64,000 nt of DNA from Rapana venosa (taxonomy: Eukaryota; Mollusca; Gastropoda; Neogastropoda; Muricidae), in the NCBI GenBank assembly GCA_028751875.1, contig CM054141.1, forward strand, positions 74,771,075 through 74,835,074. Reading direction: 5' to 3'. How positions within the stretch are numbered: the first letter of the stretch is position 1; the number at the start of each line of letters is the position of its first letter. The position numbers and the translations under genes were made by a program. The notes under the pieces are model-generated. The model had not been told where the DNA came from. It did no database searches and saw only the letters and a list, made by a program, of their open reading frames with translations. Positions 1 to 10,748 of this stretch are shown here, piece after piece.

Positions 1-3000
1 TGGAGATAGTGGGAGTTTAAACATCATTGTGGAGATAGTGGGAGTGTTAAAATCATTGTGGAGATGTGGGAGTGTTTAAAAAAAATCATTGTGAGATAGT
101 GGGAGTGTTAAACATCATTGTGGAGTTAGTGGGAGTGTTTAAATCATTGGGGAAGATAGGGGGAGTGTTAACATCTTGTGGAGATAGGGGGATGTTTAAA
201 CATCATTGTGGAGATAGTGGAGTGTTAAAACATCATTGTGGAGTAGTGGAGTGTTAAACACTTGTGGAGATAGGGGGGTTTTATTAAACATCATTGGGGA
301 GATATTGGGAGTGTTAAACATCATTGGGATAGTTGGGAGTGTTAAACATCATTGTGGAGATAGTGGGAGGGGTTTAAACATCATTGTGCAGATTGGGGAG
401 TGTTAACATCATTGTGAGATAGTGGAGTTTAATCATTGGGATGTGGGGGTGTTTAAACATCATGGGGAAGATAGTGGGAGTTGTTAAACATCATTGTGGA
501 GATATGGGAGTGTTAAAACATCATTGTGGAATAGTGGGAGGGGTTAAACATCATTGTGGAGATGTGGGAGTGTGTTAAACATCATTGGGGAGAAGGGGGG
601 AGTGTTAAATCTTTGTGGATAGTGGGTTTTAAACATCTTTGTGGAGTAGTGGGAGTGTTAAAATCATTGTGGAGATAGTGGAGTGTTAAATATCATTGTG
701 GAGATAGTGGGATTTGTTAAACATCATTGGGGAAATGTGGGGAGTGTTAAAATCATTGTGGAGTTTAGTGGGAGTTTTTTAAACATCATTGGGGATAGTG
801 GGTGTTAATACTTTTAAAACAATCTTGTGGGATAGTGGGAGTGTTAAACAACTCATTGTGGAGATATGGGAGTTTTTTAAATTCATTGTGGAATAGTGGG
901 AGTGTTAAACATCTTTGTGGGAAGTGGGAGTGTTAAACATAAAATTTGTGGAGATAGTGGGAGTGTTAAAAAACATGTAGAAGTAGTCAATCATGTGTAG
1001 TGAGGTTAAACTCATTGTGGAGATAGTGGGAGTGTTAAACATCAGGAGATAGTGGGTGTTAACTCATGGAAAATTGTGGGAGTGGTTAAATATCTTTGTG
1101 GAGATAGTGGAGTGTTAAACATCATTGTGGAGATAGTGGGAGTGTTAATATCATTGTGGAGATAGTGGGAGTGTTAAACATCTTTTGGGTGGGGAAAAAA
1201 TAGTGGAGGGGGGTTAAAATTTGTGAGATAGTTGGAGTTTTTAAACATCTTTAGGGGAGATGTGGGAGTGTTTAACATAAACATCATTGTGGAGATAGTG
1301 GGAGTGTTAAACATCATTGTGAAGATAGTGGGAGTGTTCAACATCATTGTGGATATAGTGGGAGTGTTTTAAATCATTGTGGAGTTAGTTTTGGGGTGTT
1401 CAACATCATTGTGGATATAGTGGGAGTGTTCAACATCATTGTGGATTAGTGGGATGTTTTCACATATTTGGTATAGTGGGAGTGTTTAAACATCATTGTG
1501 GTTTTTTGGGAGTTTTTTAAACATCATTGGGAATAGTGGGGGGTGTTTTTAAACATCATTTTTTTGGAGTAGGGGGAGTGTTAAACATTTGTGGGATAGT
1601 GGAGTTTGTTAAAGATTCAGGAGATAGTGGGTTGTTAAAATTTGTGGGTTTAGTGGGATTTGTTAACTCATTGTGGAGTTGTAGGGGAGGGGGTTTAACT
1701 CTGGGGAGATAGTGGGTGTTTAAACATCATTGTGGAGATTGTGGGAGTTTTAAAAATCTTGTGCGATAGTGGGAGTGAAACATCATTGTGTATGTAGTGT
1801 TTAACTCATGGTAGTAGTGGGTGTGTTAAAATCTTGGGGAGATAGTGGGAGTTTTTAAACTCATTGTGGAGATTGTGGGAGTGTTAAACATAATTGTGGT
1901 TTAGTGGGTTGTTTTTTTTTTTAAAACATCATAATGGAGATAGTGGGAGTGTTAAACATCCTTGTGGAGATAGTGGGAGTGTTAAACATCATTGTGCAGA
2001 TTGTGGGAGTGTTAAACATCAAACATCATTGTGGAGATAGTGGGAGTGTGTTAATCATTGTTGAGATAGTGGGAGTGTTAAACATCATTGTTGAGATAGT
2101 GGGAGTGTTAAACATCATTGTGGAGATAGTGGAAGTGTTAAACATCATAGTGGAGATAGTGGGAATGTTAAACATCATAGTGGAGATAGTGGGAGTGTTA
2201 AACATCATAGTGGAAATAGTGGGAGTGTTAAACATAGTGGATATAGTGGGAGTGTTAAACATCATAGTGGAGATAGTGGGAGTGTTAAACATCATAGTGG
2301 AGATAGTGGGAGTGTTAAACATCATTGTGGAGATAGTGGGAGTGTTAAACATCATTGTGGAGATAGTGGGAGTGTTAAACATCATTGTGGAGATAGTGGG
2401 AGTGTTAAACATCATTGTGGAGATAGTGGGAGTGTTAAACATAATTGTGGAGATAGTGGGAGTGTTAAACATCATAGTGGAAATAGTGGGAGGAGTGTTA
2501 AACATAATTGTGGAGATAGTGGGAGTGTTAAACATCATAGTGGAGATAGTTGGAGTGTTAAACATCATAGTGGAGATAGTGGGAGTGTTAAACATCATTG
2601 TGGAGATAGTGGGAGTGTGTTAAACATCATTGTGGAGATAGTGGGAGTGTTCAACATCTTGTGAGATGTGGGGGAGTGTTCACATCATTGTGGAGATGTT
2701 GGGGTGTTAAAATCATTTGTGGAGATAGTGGGAGTGTTAAAACTCATTTGAAATAGGGGAGTGTTAAACATCATAGTGGAGATAGTGGGAGTGTTAAACA
2801 TCATTGTGGAGATAGTGGGAGTGTTAAACATCATAGTGGAGATAGTGGGAGTGTGAAACATCATAGTGGAGATAGTGGGAGTGTGAAACATCATTGTGGA
2901 GATAGTGGGAGTGTTAAACATCATAGTGGAGATAGTGGGAGTGTTAAACATCATTGTGGAGATAGTGGGAGTGTTCAACATCATTGTGGAGATAGTGGGA

Positions 3001-4070
3001 GTGTTCAACATCATTGTGGAGATAGTGGGAGTGTTCAACATCATTGTGGAGATAGTGGGAGTGTTCAACATCATTGTGGAGATAGTGGGAGTGTTCAACA
3101 TCATTGTGGAGATAGTGGGAGTGTTCAACATCATAGTGGAGATAGTGGGAGTGTTAAACATCATAGTGGAGATAGTGGGAGTGTTAAACATCATTGTGGA
3201 GATAGTGGGAGTGTTAAACATCATTGTGGAGATAGTGGGAGTGTTAAACATCATTGTGGAGATAGTGGGAATGTGAAACATCATTGTGGAGATAGTGGGA
3301 GTGTTAAACATCATAGTGGAGATAGTGGGAGTGTTAAACATCATAGTGGAGATAGTGTGAGTGTTAAACATCATAGTGGAGATAGTGTGAGTGTTAAACA
3401 TCATAGTGGAGATAGTGTGAGTGTTAAACATCATAGTGGAGATAGTGGAGTGTTAAACACCATAGTGGAGATAGTGGGAGTGTTAAACATCATTGTGGAG
3501 ATAGTGGAGTGTTAAACATCATAGTGGAGATAGTGGGAGTGTTAAACATCATTGTGGAGATAGTGGAGTGTTAAACATCATTGTGGAGATAGTGGGAGTG
3601 TTAAACATCATTGTGGAGATAGTGGAGTGTTAAACATCATAGTGGAGTGTTAAACATCATTGTGGAGATAGTGGAGTGTTAAACATCATAGTGGAGATAG
3701 TGGAGTGTTAAACATCATTGTGGAGATAGTGGGAGTGTTAAACATCATTGTGGAGATAGTGGAGTGTTAAACATCATTGTGTAGATAGTGGGAGTGTTAA
3801 ACATCATTGTGGATATAGTGGGAGTGTTAAACATCATTGTGGAGATAGTGGGAGTGTTAAACATCATTGTGGAGATAGTGGGAGTGTTAAACATCATTGT
3901 GTAGATAGTGGGAGTGTTAAACATCATAGTGGAGATAGTGGGAGTGTTAAACATCATTGTGGAGATAGTGGGAGTGTTAAACATCATAGTGGAGATAGTG
4001 GAGTGTTAAACATCATTGTGGAGATAGTGGGAGTGTTAAACATCATAGTGGAAATAGTGGGAGTGTTAAA
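1..4070. repeat. 30-bp minisatellite array
   Basis: About 135 head-to-tail copies of a 30-bp unit fill the left end and run off the window edge. The unit joins GTGGAGATAG, TGGGAGTGTT and AAACATCATT; between about 2760 and 3430 the phase is constant against 60-base spacing, which shows the 30-bp period directly. Copies from 1 to about 1930 are full of one- and two-base indels; those from 1934 to 4070 are far cleaner. Variants include A or T before GTGG, TTAAAC, TTCAAC or TGAAAC, and 29-bp units lacking one G (about 3441-3760). Because 30 is divisible by three, several frames stay open on both strands with 10-residue periods. I regard these as non-coding. Confidence 0.97.
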
Positions 4071-4370
4071 GAAGGGGCCCAGCTACCCCTATTCCTTTCC
4101 ACTTTTACTGTACTCTCAGCTGTTCATATATTTATTTAATAATTTTTTTAATTTTTTTTAAAAATTGTGAATACAAGTGTATCACTGAGCCTACATTCTG
4201 AAACACTTGGTTGTCTCTATAACCTGCACATCAAAGCTGAGCACTATAATAAACTTTCTACTGATACCAAACAACTAACAGACATTAATACACAAAGTAC
4301 AGAGAGAAAGAGAGGGAGAGAGAGACAGACAGACACACACACACAAAGTGGTTTCTGGGGTGGGGGGTGG

Positions 4371-4712
4371 GGACGGGATAGTCTAGTGGTCAGAACACTG
4401 CGCTCGCAATTTGACGACCCGGGTTTGATTCCCGTTCAAGGGGGATATTTTCCCCTGGAGTTAACATCAGTGCAGACTCCACTCTCCCCAAAAGTCCTTC
4501 GGATGAGACTATAAACCGAGGCCCCGTGTGTGAACGCACGCAGAACATCTTACGCACACGTTAAATCCTGTTCCGTTTTTCATAAGAGTAGGCCATTGTG
4601 TGCCGGTGGGAACAGATGACAACATTAACAAAACCGCATACACACGGGGACTGGATGTAAAAAAGCACATAAGTGCTTATTTCATTATCCTCAATATAAA
4701 AGAATAAAATGG
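4371..4712 (+). mobile_element. SINE family A, full-length tRNA-headed copy
   Basis: This is the best complete copy of the commonest SINE in the window. A tRNA-like head carries a pol III A box (TAGTCTAGTGG, 4379-4389) and B box (GGTTTGATTCC, 4422-4432). The body contains CTTCGGATGAGACTATAAAC, then GAGTAGGCCATTGTGTGCC, then GGGACTGGATGTAAAAAAGC, and ends in an A-rich tail near AATATAAAAGAATAAAAT. Partial copies occur at 9164, 12687, 30787, 36957, 37140, 38888, 42243, 42655, 48078 and 62525. The repeated occurrence and the head with boxes A and B make a SINE much likelier than a tRNA gene, since no cloverleaf can be drawn beyond the head. Confidence 0.85.
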
Positions 4713-5691
4713 AAGGAGAAAAAGAAATAGACTTGAATTTTTCTGAAGAAACTTCTTAGAATCTACTGTCAGATCAGATGTTTTTGATTGAAACTGCTCA
4801 ATCCCTTGTACATAGTCCTGTTTTCAGGTTTATACAGTGAACGCTAAGAAGGTGGAAGTTTTTGTTTTGTTTGGGGAGGGGATTTTTTGTTTGTTTTGGG
4901 GGAGATTTTTTTGTTGTTTCTTTGGGGTTTTTTTTGTTTTTTTAAACTGTTGATGCAATTTTGTTTCAATTGACCTTGCCATTTCATGTTACTCAGCTGA
5001 TATTTTTTATGTGTGCACACATACACACACACGCACGCACACAACACACACACACACAGTGACACACACTCTCTCTCGCACACACACACAACAAAACAAT
5101 CTTTCAGTTTCAGTCACACCCAAGCATCTGCTTTCCTTCTTTTCTCTATGTCTCCATTCATCTAATATCACTGAGAGTGAAAAGATGTAAAATCTGGAGA
5201 ACGAACAAACACACACACACATACACACACGCGCGCATTGCATATGATGTGTGTGTGTGTGAAATGTACAGACAGAAATCATTAAAATATTGGAAGAAAA
5301 GTCATATATAACTTATAAGTTGTATTTTAATCTTGATCCTCAGTTGACTTACAACACAATGCACAGAATCACATGTATACTTCTGTGAGAACTGAAACAC
5401 ACACACAGCATGGACTGTACAAAGAGCAACATTCCTTTGACAGCCATTTACACAACAAGAGGACTCTAGCTCTGGCACCATCCTGTGTTTACCAAACGTC
5501 TGTCAACCTGCACCTACAGAGGAAGGGAGATGAGGAGGAGAAGCAAAAGGGGGAGGGAGGAAAGGAAAAGGTGAAGGTCAACACTCTGCTTCTAAACGTA
5601 AGGGGGCAAAGAGGGAGCAACAGCCATGGGGGAATTCAGATCTATCCTCCATGACAACCCGCCTGCTCACCGGTCAAAGCTCGTAAAAAGG

Positions 5692-5759
<68 letters not shown>

Positions 5760-6530
5760 AATGATACAGTTAACCTACAATGGCACTTTCCAGTAAACCG
5801 AGACCAATTCGGACTCTGACTGTTGTTCATGTTGAGTGCTGATGTGTTTTTGTTTTCTCTCCTTAACCCTTTCAGTGCGGCAAGCCAGTTTTCCGGCTCA
5901 GCTTCCTGCTACCCTTCAGTCCTGTCAGGAGGAAAACCGGCGCAGTCCAATTTTCCTTCAATTCCGGGGTTTCTGAGGTACAGAAGAGTGCAAGACGGGT
6001 ACCTCAGTAAATCTTACATAGTATTTTGCATTCAAGCATAAAATAGTAAGTGTTATATACCATGGTGTGCAGAATTGAATGCAGATTTTCTTAAAATAAG
6101 ACTAGAACTTTGCACTTGTATGTGTGATGTATGTGACAGGTAACAAAGGTGACATTTCCTATGTCACATACAAACAATTAATGACAAATGCATGTAAACG
6201 AACGATCGATTAGATATGAGCATGCCAAACATGAAGTAACTTACAATTTGATATCTGGGGTGACAGTGGTGGAGTTCTAAATATAGAAACGCCATGACAA
6301 ATATTTGCCTAAAATATAAACAAAGGCATTGCATTAGCATTATCAACTTTTCAGTATTTGTTTATTACTATAAACACTAACCACTGGCCCCCAAAAAGTA
6401 ACTGTTGCAATTAGTTCCTAACTTATGTGTTTTAAGTCAATGGACTAACACTAGTAACAGGTTAGGATTCAAGTAGGGGTAAGGGCAGTTAAGTAATATT
6501 CCCTGAAGATGCCTAGATGGCAGTATTTTG
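4713..6530. other. Gene-poor spacer with simple repeats
   Basis: I find no convincing coding sequence. The stretch holds T/G-rich low complexity (about 4855-4945), (CA)n clusters (5012-5095 and 5205-5260), a pure (TA)n tract (about 5699-5762), and a possible hairpin-forming sequence near 5885-5955 in which GCCAGTTTTCC can pair imperfectly with GGAAAACCGGC. The latter follows TTAACCCTTT, which resembles a piggyBac-type end, but I could not find a matching right end. A downstream FPGT exon would be expected on the minus strand here, but none could be recognised by eye. Confidence 0.5.
5699..5762. repeat. (TA)n microsatellite
   Basis: About 60 bases of alternating T and A interrupted once by TTA near 5750. 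Confidence 0.95.
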
Positions 6531-6830
6531 GGTTAGGAGGATTAGTCAGGACTGGGTAGGATGATTAGGGTTATGTAGGAGGATTAGTCAGGACTGGGTA
6601 GGATGATTAGGGTTATGTAGGAGGATTAGTCAGGACTGGGTAGGATGATTAGGGTTATGTAGGAGGATTAGTCAGGACTGGGTAGGATGATTAGGGTTAT
6701 GTAGGAGGATTAGTCAGGACTGGGTAGGATGATTAGGGTTATGTAGGAGGATTAGTCAGGACTAGGTAGGATGATTAGGGTTATGTAGGAGGATTGGTCA
6801 GGACTGGGTAGGATGATTAGGGTTATGTAT
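6531..6830. repeat. 42-bp minisatellite with telomere-like core
   Basis: Seven nearly identical copies of a 42-bp unit (ATTAGTCAGG recurs every 42 bases from 6541). Each unit contains GATTAGGGTTATG, that is, one telomere-type TTAGGG followed by TTA. The array ends exactly where the FPGT intron/exon sequence begins, so it probably lies in the intron immediately after the FPGT donor (minus-strand sense). Confidence 0.95.
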
Positions 6831-6846
6831 ACATGTACACCATCAC

Positions 6847-7020
6847 CTATGCGGGGTCCAGGCGGGTCGGCCACAACATGGATGGGGAGGTCTAGGGGCA
6901 GCTCTCCCCGCTGCTCCTTGTCCTTCAGCTGCTGTTCAAAGGCCTCCTTCTGGGTCTGGTCTGCCGTGGTGATCACCACCACATTCCACATGTCATCCTC
7001 ACTGCCGCTAATCCTCCTGC
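6847..7020 (-). CDS. FPGT: Fucose-1-phosphate guanylyltransferase, one internal exon
   Basis: The minus-strand translation contains W-N-V-V-V-I-T-T-A-D, then QQL, GELPL, and HVVADPPGPRIG. This order and spacing match the N-terminal region of FPGT (GDP-L-fucose pyrophosphorylase), which joins GTP and L-fucose-1-phosphate into GDP-L-fucose in the cytosolic fucose salvage pathway. DPPGPRIG corresponds to the family's DPxGxKIG, just before its glycine-rich GNGGST loop, which is not present here. The frame ends at a plausible donor (ATAG then GTGATG, GT at 6846-6845) and starts after an acceptor (ACATACAG, AG at 7022-7021; a second AG four bases downstream is possible). About 58 residues of a protein that is roughly 600 long are seen. 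The acceptor end is copied nine or so times just upstream. I could not identify the neighbouring exons, so functionality is unproven. Confidence 0.75.
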
Positions 7021-7039
7021 CTGTATGTATCAGACACAA

Positions 7040-7690
7040 TCAATCAATGATCAAATCACCCAACATTCCACATGTCATCCTCATTGTTGCTATACCTCCT
7101 GCCTGTATGTATCAGACACATCAATCATGATCACCACCACATTCCACATGTCATCCTCATTGTTGCTATACCTCCTGCCTGTATCATGAATACACATCAA
7201 TCATGATCCCCACCACATTCCACATGTCATCCTCATTGTTGCTATACCTCCTGCCTGTATCATGAATACACATCAAGCATATCACCACCACAATTCCACA
7301 TTCATCCTCCATGTTGCTATATAAACCTTCCCTGCCTGTATCATGAATACACATCAAATCATGATCACCACCACATCCACATGTCATCCCTCATTAGTTC
7401 TAGAACCTCCTGCCTGTATCATGAATACACATCAATCATGATCACCACCACATTCCACATGTCATCCTCATTGTTGCTATACCTCCTGCCTGTATCATGA
7501 ATACACATCAATCATGATCACCACCACATTCCACATGTCATCCTCATTGTTGCTATACCTCCTGCCTGTATCATGTATACACATCAATCATGATCACCAC
7601 CACATTCCACATGTCATCCTCATTGTTGCTATACCTCCTGCCTGTATCATGAATACACATCAATCATGATCACCACCAGGCACCACATTC
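7040..7690. repeat. 76-bp tandem array derived from the FPGT exon acceptor
   Basis: Eight to nine copies of a 76-bp unit. In minus-strand sense each copy is a short intron piece ending in CATGATACAG, followed by GCAGGAGG and about 40 bases nearly identical to the first part of the FPGT exon at 6960-7020, up to GTGGTGGTGATC. The period is clear from repeated ATCACCACCACATTCC at 7441, 7517 and 7593. Copies at 7260-7400 carry indels. The last, at about 7668-7700, breaks down after a small insertion (CACCAGGCACC). The exon copies carry substitutions relative to the true exon (AGCAACAATGAGG for AGCGGCAGTGAGG) that are shared among them, showing that the array amplified from one variant. Confidence 0.9.
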
Positions 7691-8362
7691 CGCATCAGCA
7701 CACCTCCTTCCCATAATGCATAGTATAAGTCCTAATCTATCTACCCCTTTAGGCTTTAGTTTCTAACTATCACTAGTATCAGAAGAGGCGTGAGTTTCTC
7801 AACTGAAAATTGTCCAAAACGATGAAAAGGGATGGGGTCCCTAGGGGTTGCTAGGCCCCAAGTGGGATGTTGAAAATGACAACTTGGCTAAACCCCACTC
7901 ATTAAATACAATCATTATACAAGCAGGTATATTTGTAAATAATAAAAATAAGATTTACTGATTTTAATCCTTGTTGCTCGTCTCTGAAATTATAGCATGG
8001 TACACTGCAAATATATCTAATGTGCTTAGTTGTTTCTTTTACGCTTATGCACAGGCACTTCAATGACTTCACTTATAAGTTATAAAGGTACACTAAACAC
8101 TGATTCCCAGAACTCGTGAAATACTTATAAATACGTGTGCATTGCTATTAGTATATTAGCATTATGAAATATTTATACATACATTAGCATTGCACGTGGT
8201 TTCTTTAATGGATTTCAAAATAGATTGTAACCACTGGCACATGACCATAAAGGTCCAGTCCACAGCGCTTCTCCTTGGAAAGGAAGGAGAAAAAGACGAC
8301 GGGCAGACAGGAGACTGAGACTGAGAGAGACTCGGACTCAGAGAGAGACAGACAGACAGAAC
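7691..8362. other. Spacer without recognised features
   Basis: AT-rich unique-looking sequence with no open frame of note and no repeat that I recognise, ending in a GA- and GACA-rich stretch (about 8283-8360). If the FPGT gene is intact its 5' exon would lie in this direction (minus strand), but none was recognised. Confidence 0.5.
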
Positions 8363-8430
8363 TCGAATATTTTAATGAGGGTAAATGGATACGCAGAAGG
8401 CTTCTTTAAACACCAGGCCCTCATGGAGAA
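8363..8430 (-). mobile_element. Retroposon 3' end fragment (tail ATTCG type)
   Basis: The segment from CGAATATTTTAATGAGGG to CACCAGGCCCTCAT matches the sequence at 58432-58500, where it is preceded by tandem CGAATA units. The shared core is GAGGGTAAATGGATA followed by GGCTTCTTT/CAGCTTCTTTA. A short tandem tail next to a shared body in two places suggests the 3' terminus of a minus-strand retroposon. Confidence 0.5.
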
Positions 8431-8940
8431 AAATTGAAAACAAGCATGAAAATAAATCAATTTACATTAATAAACAAGATAATTTCAAATACAATGAATG
8501 AATCACTCCAAACTACCCATTCAATAATTGAAAAATCCAAGAATGAAAAATCTAACGGAATAAACAAGACCAAAAAAACAAAAAAAAACTCCCCTTCCCC
8601 AAACACGCACCCCCCCACTTAAACAAACAACACTCCCCAAAAAGTCCAAAATGACCGATACTAACATCACTAGTTCCAATAATAAATACACAGAACTGCT
8701 TTCTTTCCCAGTTTTCCGCTCTCATCTGCCATACGCACATGCACTCTCTTAACCTACTCACTGACACACACACACACACAACACCATATTAATTGCATGC
8801 CCCACCCTGAATACACCTCTTTAGAATTGAGTATAAAAATCCACAGAAGTAATGAAATTGTCCAACAGAACATTGCAAATAACAATCCATTACCATTCTG
8901 CATTAACAAACAAAACTCAACCCAAACGTCATTTCAAGGA

Positions 8941-8990
8941 GGGGGGGGGGGGGGGGGGGAGGAGAGAGAGAAGAGAGAGAGAACAAGCTT
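8941..8990. repeat. Poly-G followed by (GA)n
   Basis: A run of about 19 G is followed directly by GAGGAGAGAGAGAAGAGAGA. It is one of many poly-G or poly-C runs in the window. Confidence 0.95.
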
Positions 8991-9095
8991 GAACTCAAAT
9001 AATTTATTCACAAAATGGCCATTGGCCTATACATCAAGTATTTTGGTAGGGATAAAAGCAACACGCCAACAGTAACAACAACAAAATGTTAAATG

Positions 9096-9158
9096 GAATG
9101 TGGAGTCCCACAGGGATCAGTTCTTGGCCCTGTTCTTTACACTGCTCCACTTTCATAC
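9096..9158 (+). pseudogene. LINE reverse transcriptase fragment (CR1/L2-like)
   Basis: The plus frame from 9099 reads CGVPQGSVLGPVLYTAPL, a classic non-LTR reverse transcriptase block (GVPQGSVLGPLLF). It is cut off at about 9158 by a minus-strand family A SINE end. Upstream there is an in-frame stop, so only this shred of the RT domain survives. The same block, more decayed, appears in the minus-strand LINE at about 22830. Confidence 0.8.
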
Positions 9159-9163
9159 ATATA

Positions 9164-9280
9164 TTATTTATTTATTTATTCTTTTATATCGAGGATAATG
9201 GAATAAGCACTCATCATGTGCTTTTTTACATCCAGTCCTTGTGTGTATTCGGTTTTGTAAATTTTGTCATCTGTTTCAAT
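9164..9280 (-). mobile_element. SINE family A, 3' fragment
   Basis: Minus-strand 3' half of the SINE: ATCGAGGATAATGGAATAAG, GTGCTTTTTTACATCCAGTC, and TTTTGTAAATTTTGTCATCT are reverse complements of the tail part seen at 4620-4712. It interrupts the LINE fragment immediately to its left. Confidence 0.8.
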
Positions 9281-9324
9281 GTAATACATGTATAATTACA
9301 TACATACATACATATAATATAATA

Positions 9325-9415
9325 TTATATATAGAGAGAGAGAGAGAAGAGAGAGAGAAGAGGAGAGAGGAGGGAGAGAGAGAGAGAGAGAGAGTGAGAG
9401 AGAGAGAGAGAGAGA
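9325..9415. repeat. (GA)n low-complexity tract
   Basis: Polypurine GA repeat with sporadic interruptions. The complementary CT strand gives long serine/leucine frames that are not genes. Confidence 0.95.
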
Positions 9416-9510
9416 TGAATGAAATTAATGAAAAATGAATCTTTATTTTTCAAGGGTAACAGAATAAGCATGTGCATACTTTTTTTCATTGGGCCCTTGC
9501 CCGGATTAGG
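9416..9510 (-). mobile_element. Retroposon 3' end fragment (CTTTATTTTTCAAGG type)
   Basis: ATGAATCTTTATTTTTCAAG, AGAATAAGCATGTGCA and TTTTTTTCATTGGGCCC match in order the segment at 56490-56560 (CTTTTATTTTCAGATGG, GAATAAGCAGTGCA, TTTTTTTCATCAAGCC). Both look like minus-strand 3' termini of the same retroposon. Confidence 0.5.
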
Positions 9511-9627
9511 GACTATCAACAAAACAGGTTTAAAAAAATCTTACTACAACAACATGATTTTAAAAGAAAAAAAACCTTACATTACATAATCCCTAACTGA
9601 CTTGAACATTAATTTCAAAAGATACAT

Positions 9628-9925
9628 AGATTTTAGGGGGATAGCTGGTCCCAGCACTGATTTCCCCCAGCTAAGTTAAGCAGCTGGTTACCAGTTGATG
9701 GGTGACCAGTTTTCATTCACGCCTTGGCCTTCGATGACAGTTTCCCCAGCTTTAAATGGGTACCTGCCTCTTTAGGGTCAGGGAAGTAAAAGCAGCGAGG
9801 GAGAGAGATGGCCGCCCGCCCTCAATGTGCTGGGCCCTAGAGAAGTGAGGTCTATACGCCTCGCTCCGAGCGCTGCGTCCCCTTACGACCTTAAGGTTAT
9901 GGTTCTCCTTTAACCTCCTCCTACA
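9628..9925 (+). mobile_element. 5S-rRNA-derived SINE
   Basis: The piece GCTAAGTTAAGCAG (9670-9683) followed by GGTTACCAGTTGATGGGTGA recalls the internal control region of 5S rRNA genes (box A-like TAAGCAG and box C-like GGTTAGTACTTGGATGGGTGACC). Only about 45 bases are 5S-like; the downstream body (TACCTGCCTCTTTAGGGTCA to GACCTTAAGGTTATGG) is not 5S. A 5S head with an unrelated body is the architecture of SINE3-type elements. A decayed 5S pseudogene is the alternative. Only one copy is in the window. Confidence 0.6.
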
Positions 9926-10748
9926 TAGATTTTTGTTGTTGAGAAAAGAGATATACTGATAAACAATAGAATACTCAAATGGGCTAAATCAAACAAATCA
10001 AGAGAGAGAGAGAGATTTGATAGACCCACGTTAGCTTGGCCTTACTACAAGCAAACAAAACTAGAACAAGCAGTGGACAGGAAGCTCAAGGTGTGGCACT
10101 ACAAAGAGGAAGACTCGAGATGCCGGTCCAGGTTCAGCAGGACTCAAGAGAAACTTGCCTCTGAGTACTTTGGTATTGCTCCAGTAAACTGCGCATGATC
10201 TTCCGTAAACAGCCGACTCCATGTTAAAATGCAGGACTTGAGTTCTGGTAGGCTCTGAAGATCTCTCGATGAACAGATGGTGCCGGCTGACGAACTTTCC
10301 CCGACCACCTTCTCCCACTGCGAAAGCCTAGGTTTGCGTTGTAGCCTAGCCTAGGCTTACAGGCCCACGTCTAGAGTTGGTGACGAGGGCCTTGGGCCTA
10401 AGACTGGTCACGTGAGAGTGATTCAAGACTGTGTCGACAATGAACTTGCAAGGAATAACAGTGGGCCAAAGATATTGAAAATAATCAAAGCACAACACTA
10501 AAGCGATTTTCCAATATCCTTTTAAAATCACACACAATTTCGATTTAGAATTCTGCCCCTGCTAAAGGCTTCCATCAAAGAAGAAAATGTGCAAATTTAC
10601 AGTTCGAATGAGGCTCTCTAACTTTATTGGGGTATTTTCCGTTAGTTAGTTAGTTTGAGTTTAAAGTTAGGCAACTCCAGTTTGATAGCCTGCCTACGAT
10701 TTCTTGCAGGGGCACACGCTGACTTGAATGACCTGAAGGCTAGCAACC

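Noticed and set aside
1934..3515. Long open frames with 10-residue repeats on both strands of the satellite
   Set aside because: They follow from a 30-bp period divisible by three. Frames are open on both strands and in several registers, and there is no flanking gene structure.
4375..4445. tRNA gene
   Set aside because: A and B boxes are present but no closing acceptor stem exists and the body recurs many times, so it is a SINE.
5870..5890. piggyBac left end (TTAACCCTTT)
   Set aside because: No matching right end with TTAA was found nearby.
7040..7690. CRISPR-like array
   Set aside because: There are no unique spacers; the whole 76-bp unit repeats and contains exon sequence.
9660..9720. 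Functional 5S rRNA gene
   Set aside because: Only the internal control region is similar; the rest of the 120-base gene is not recognisable.
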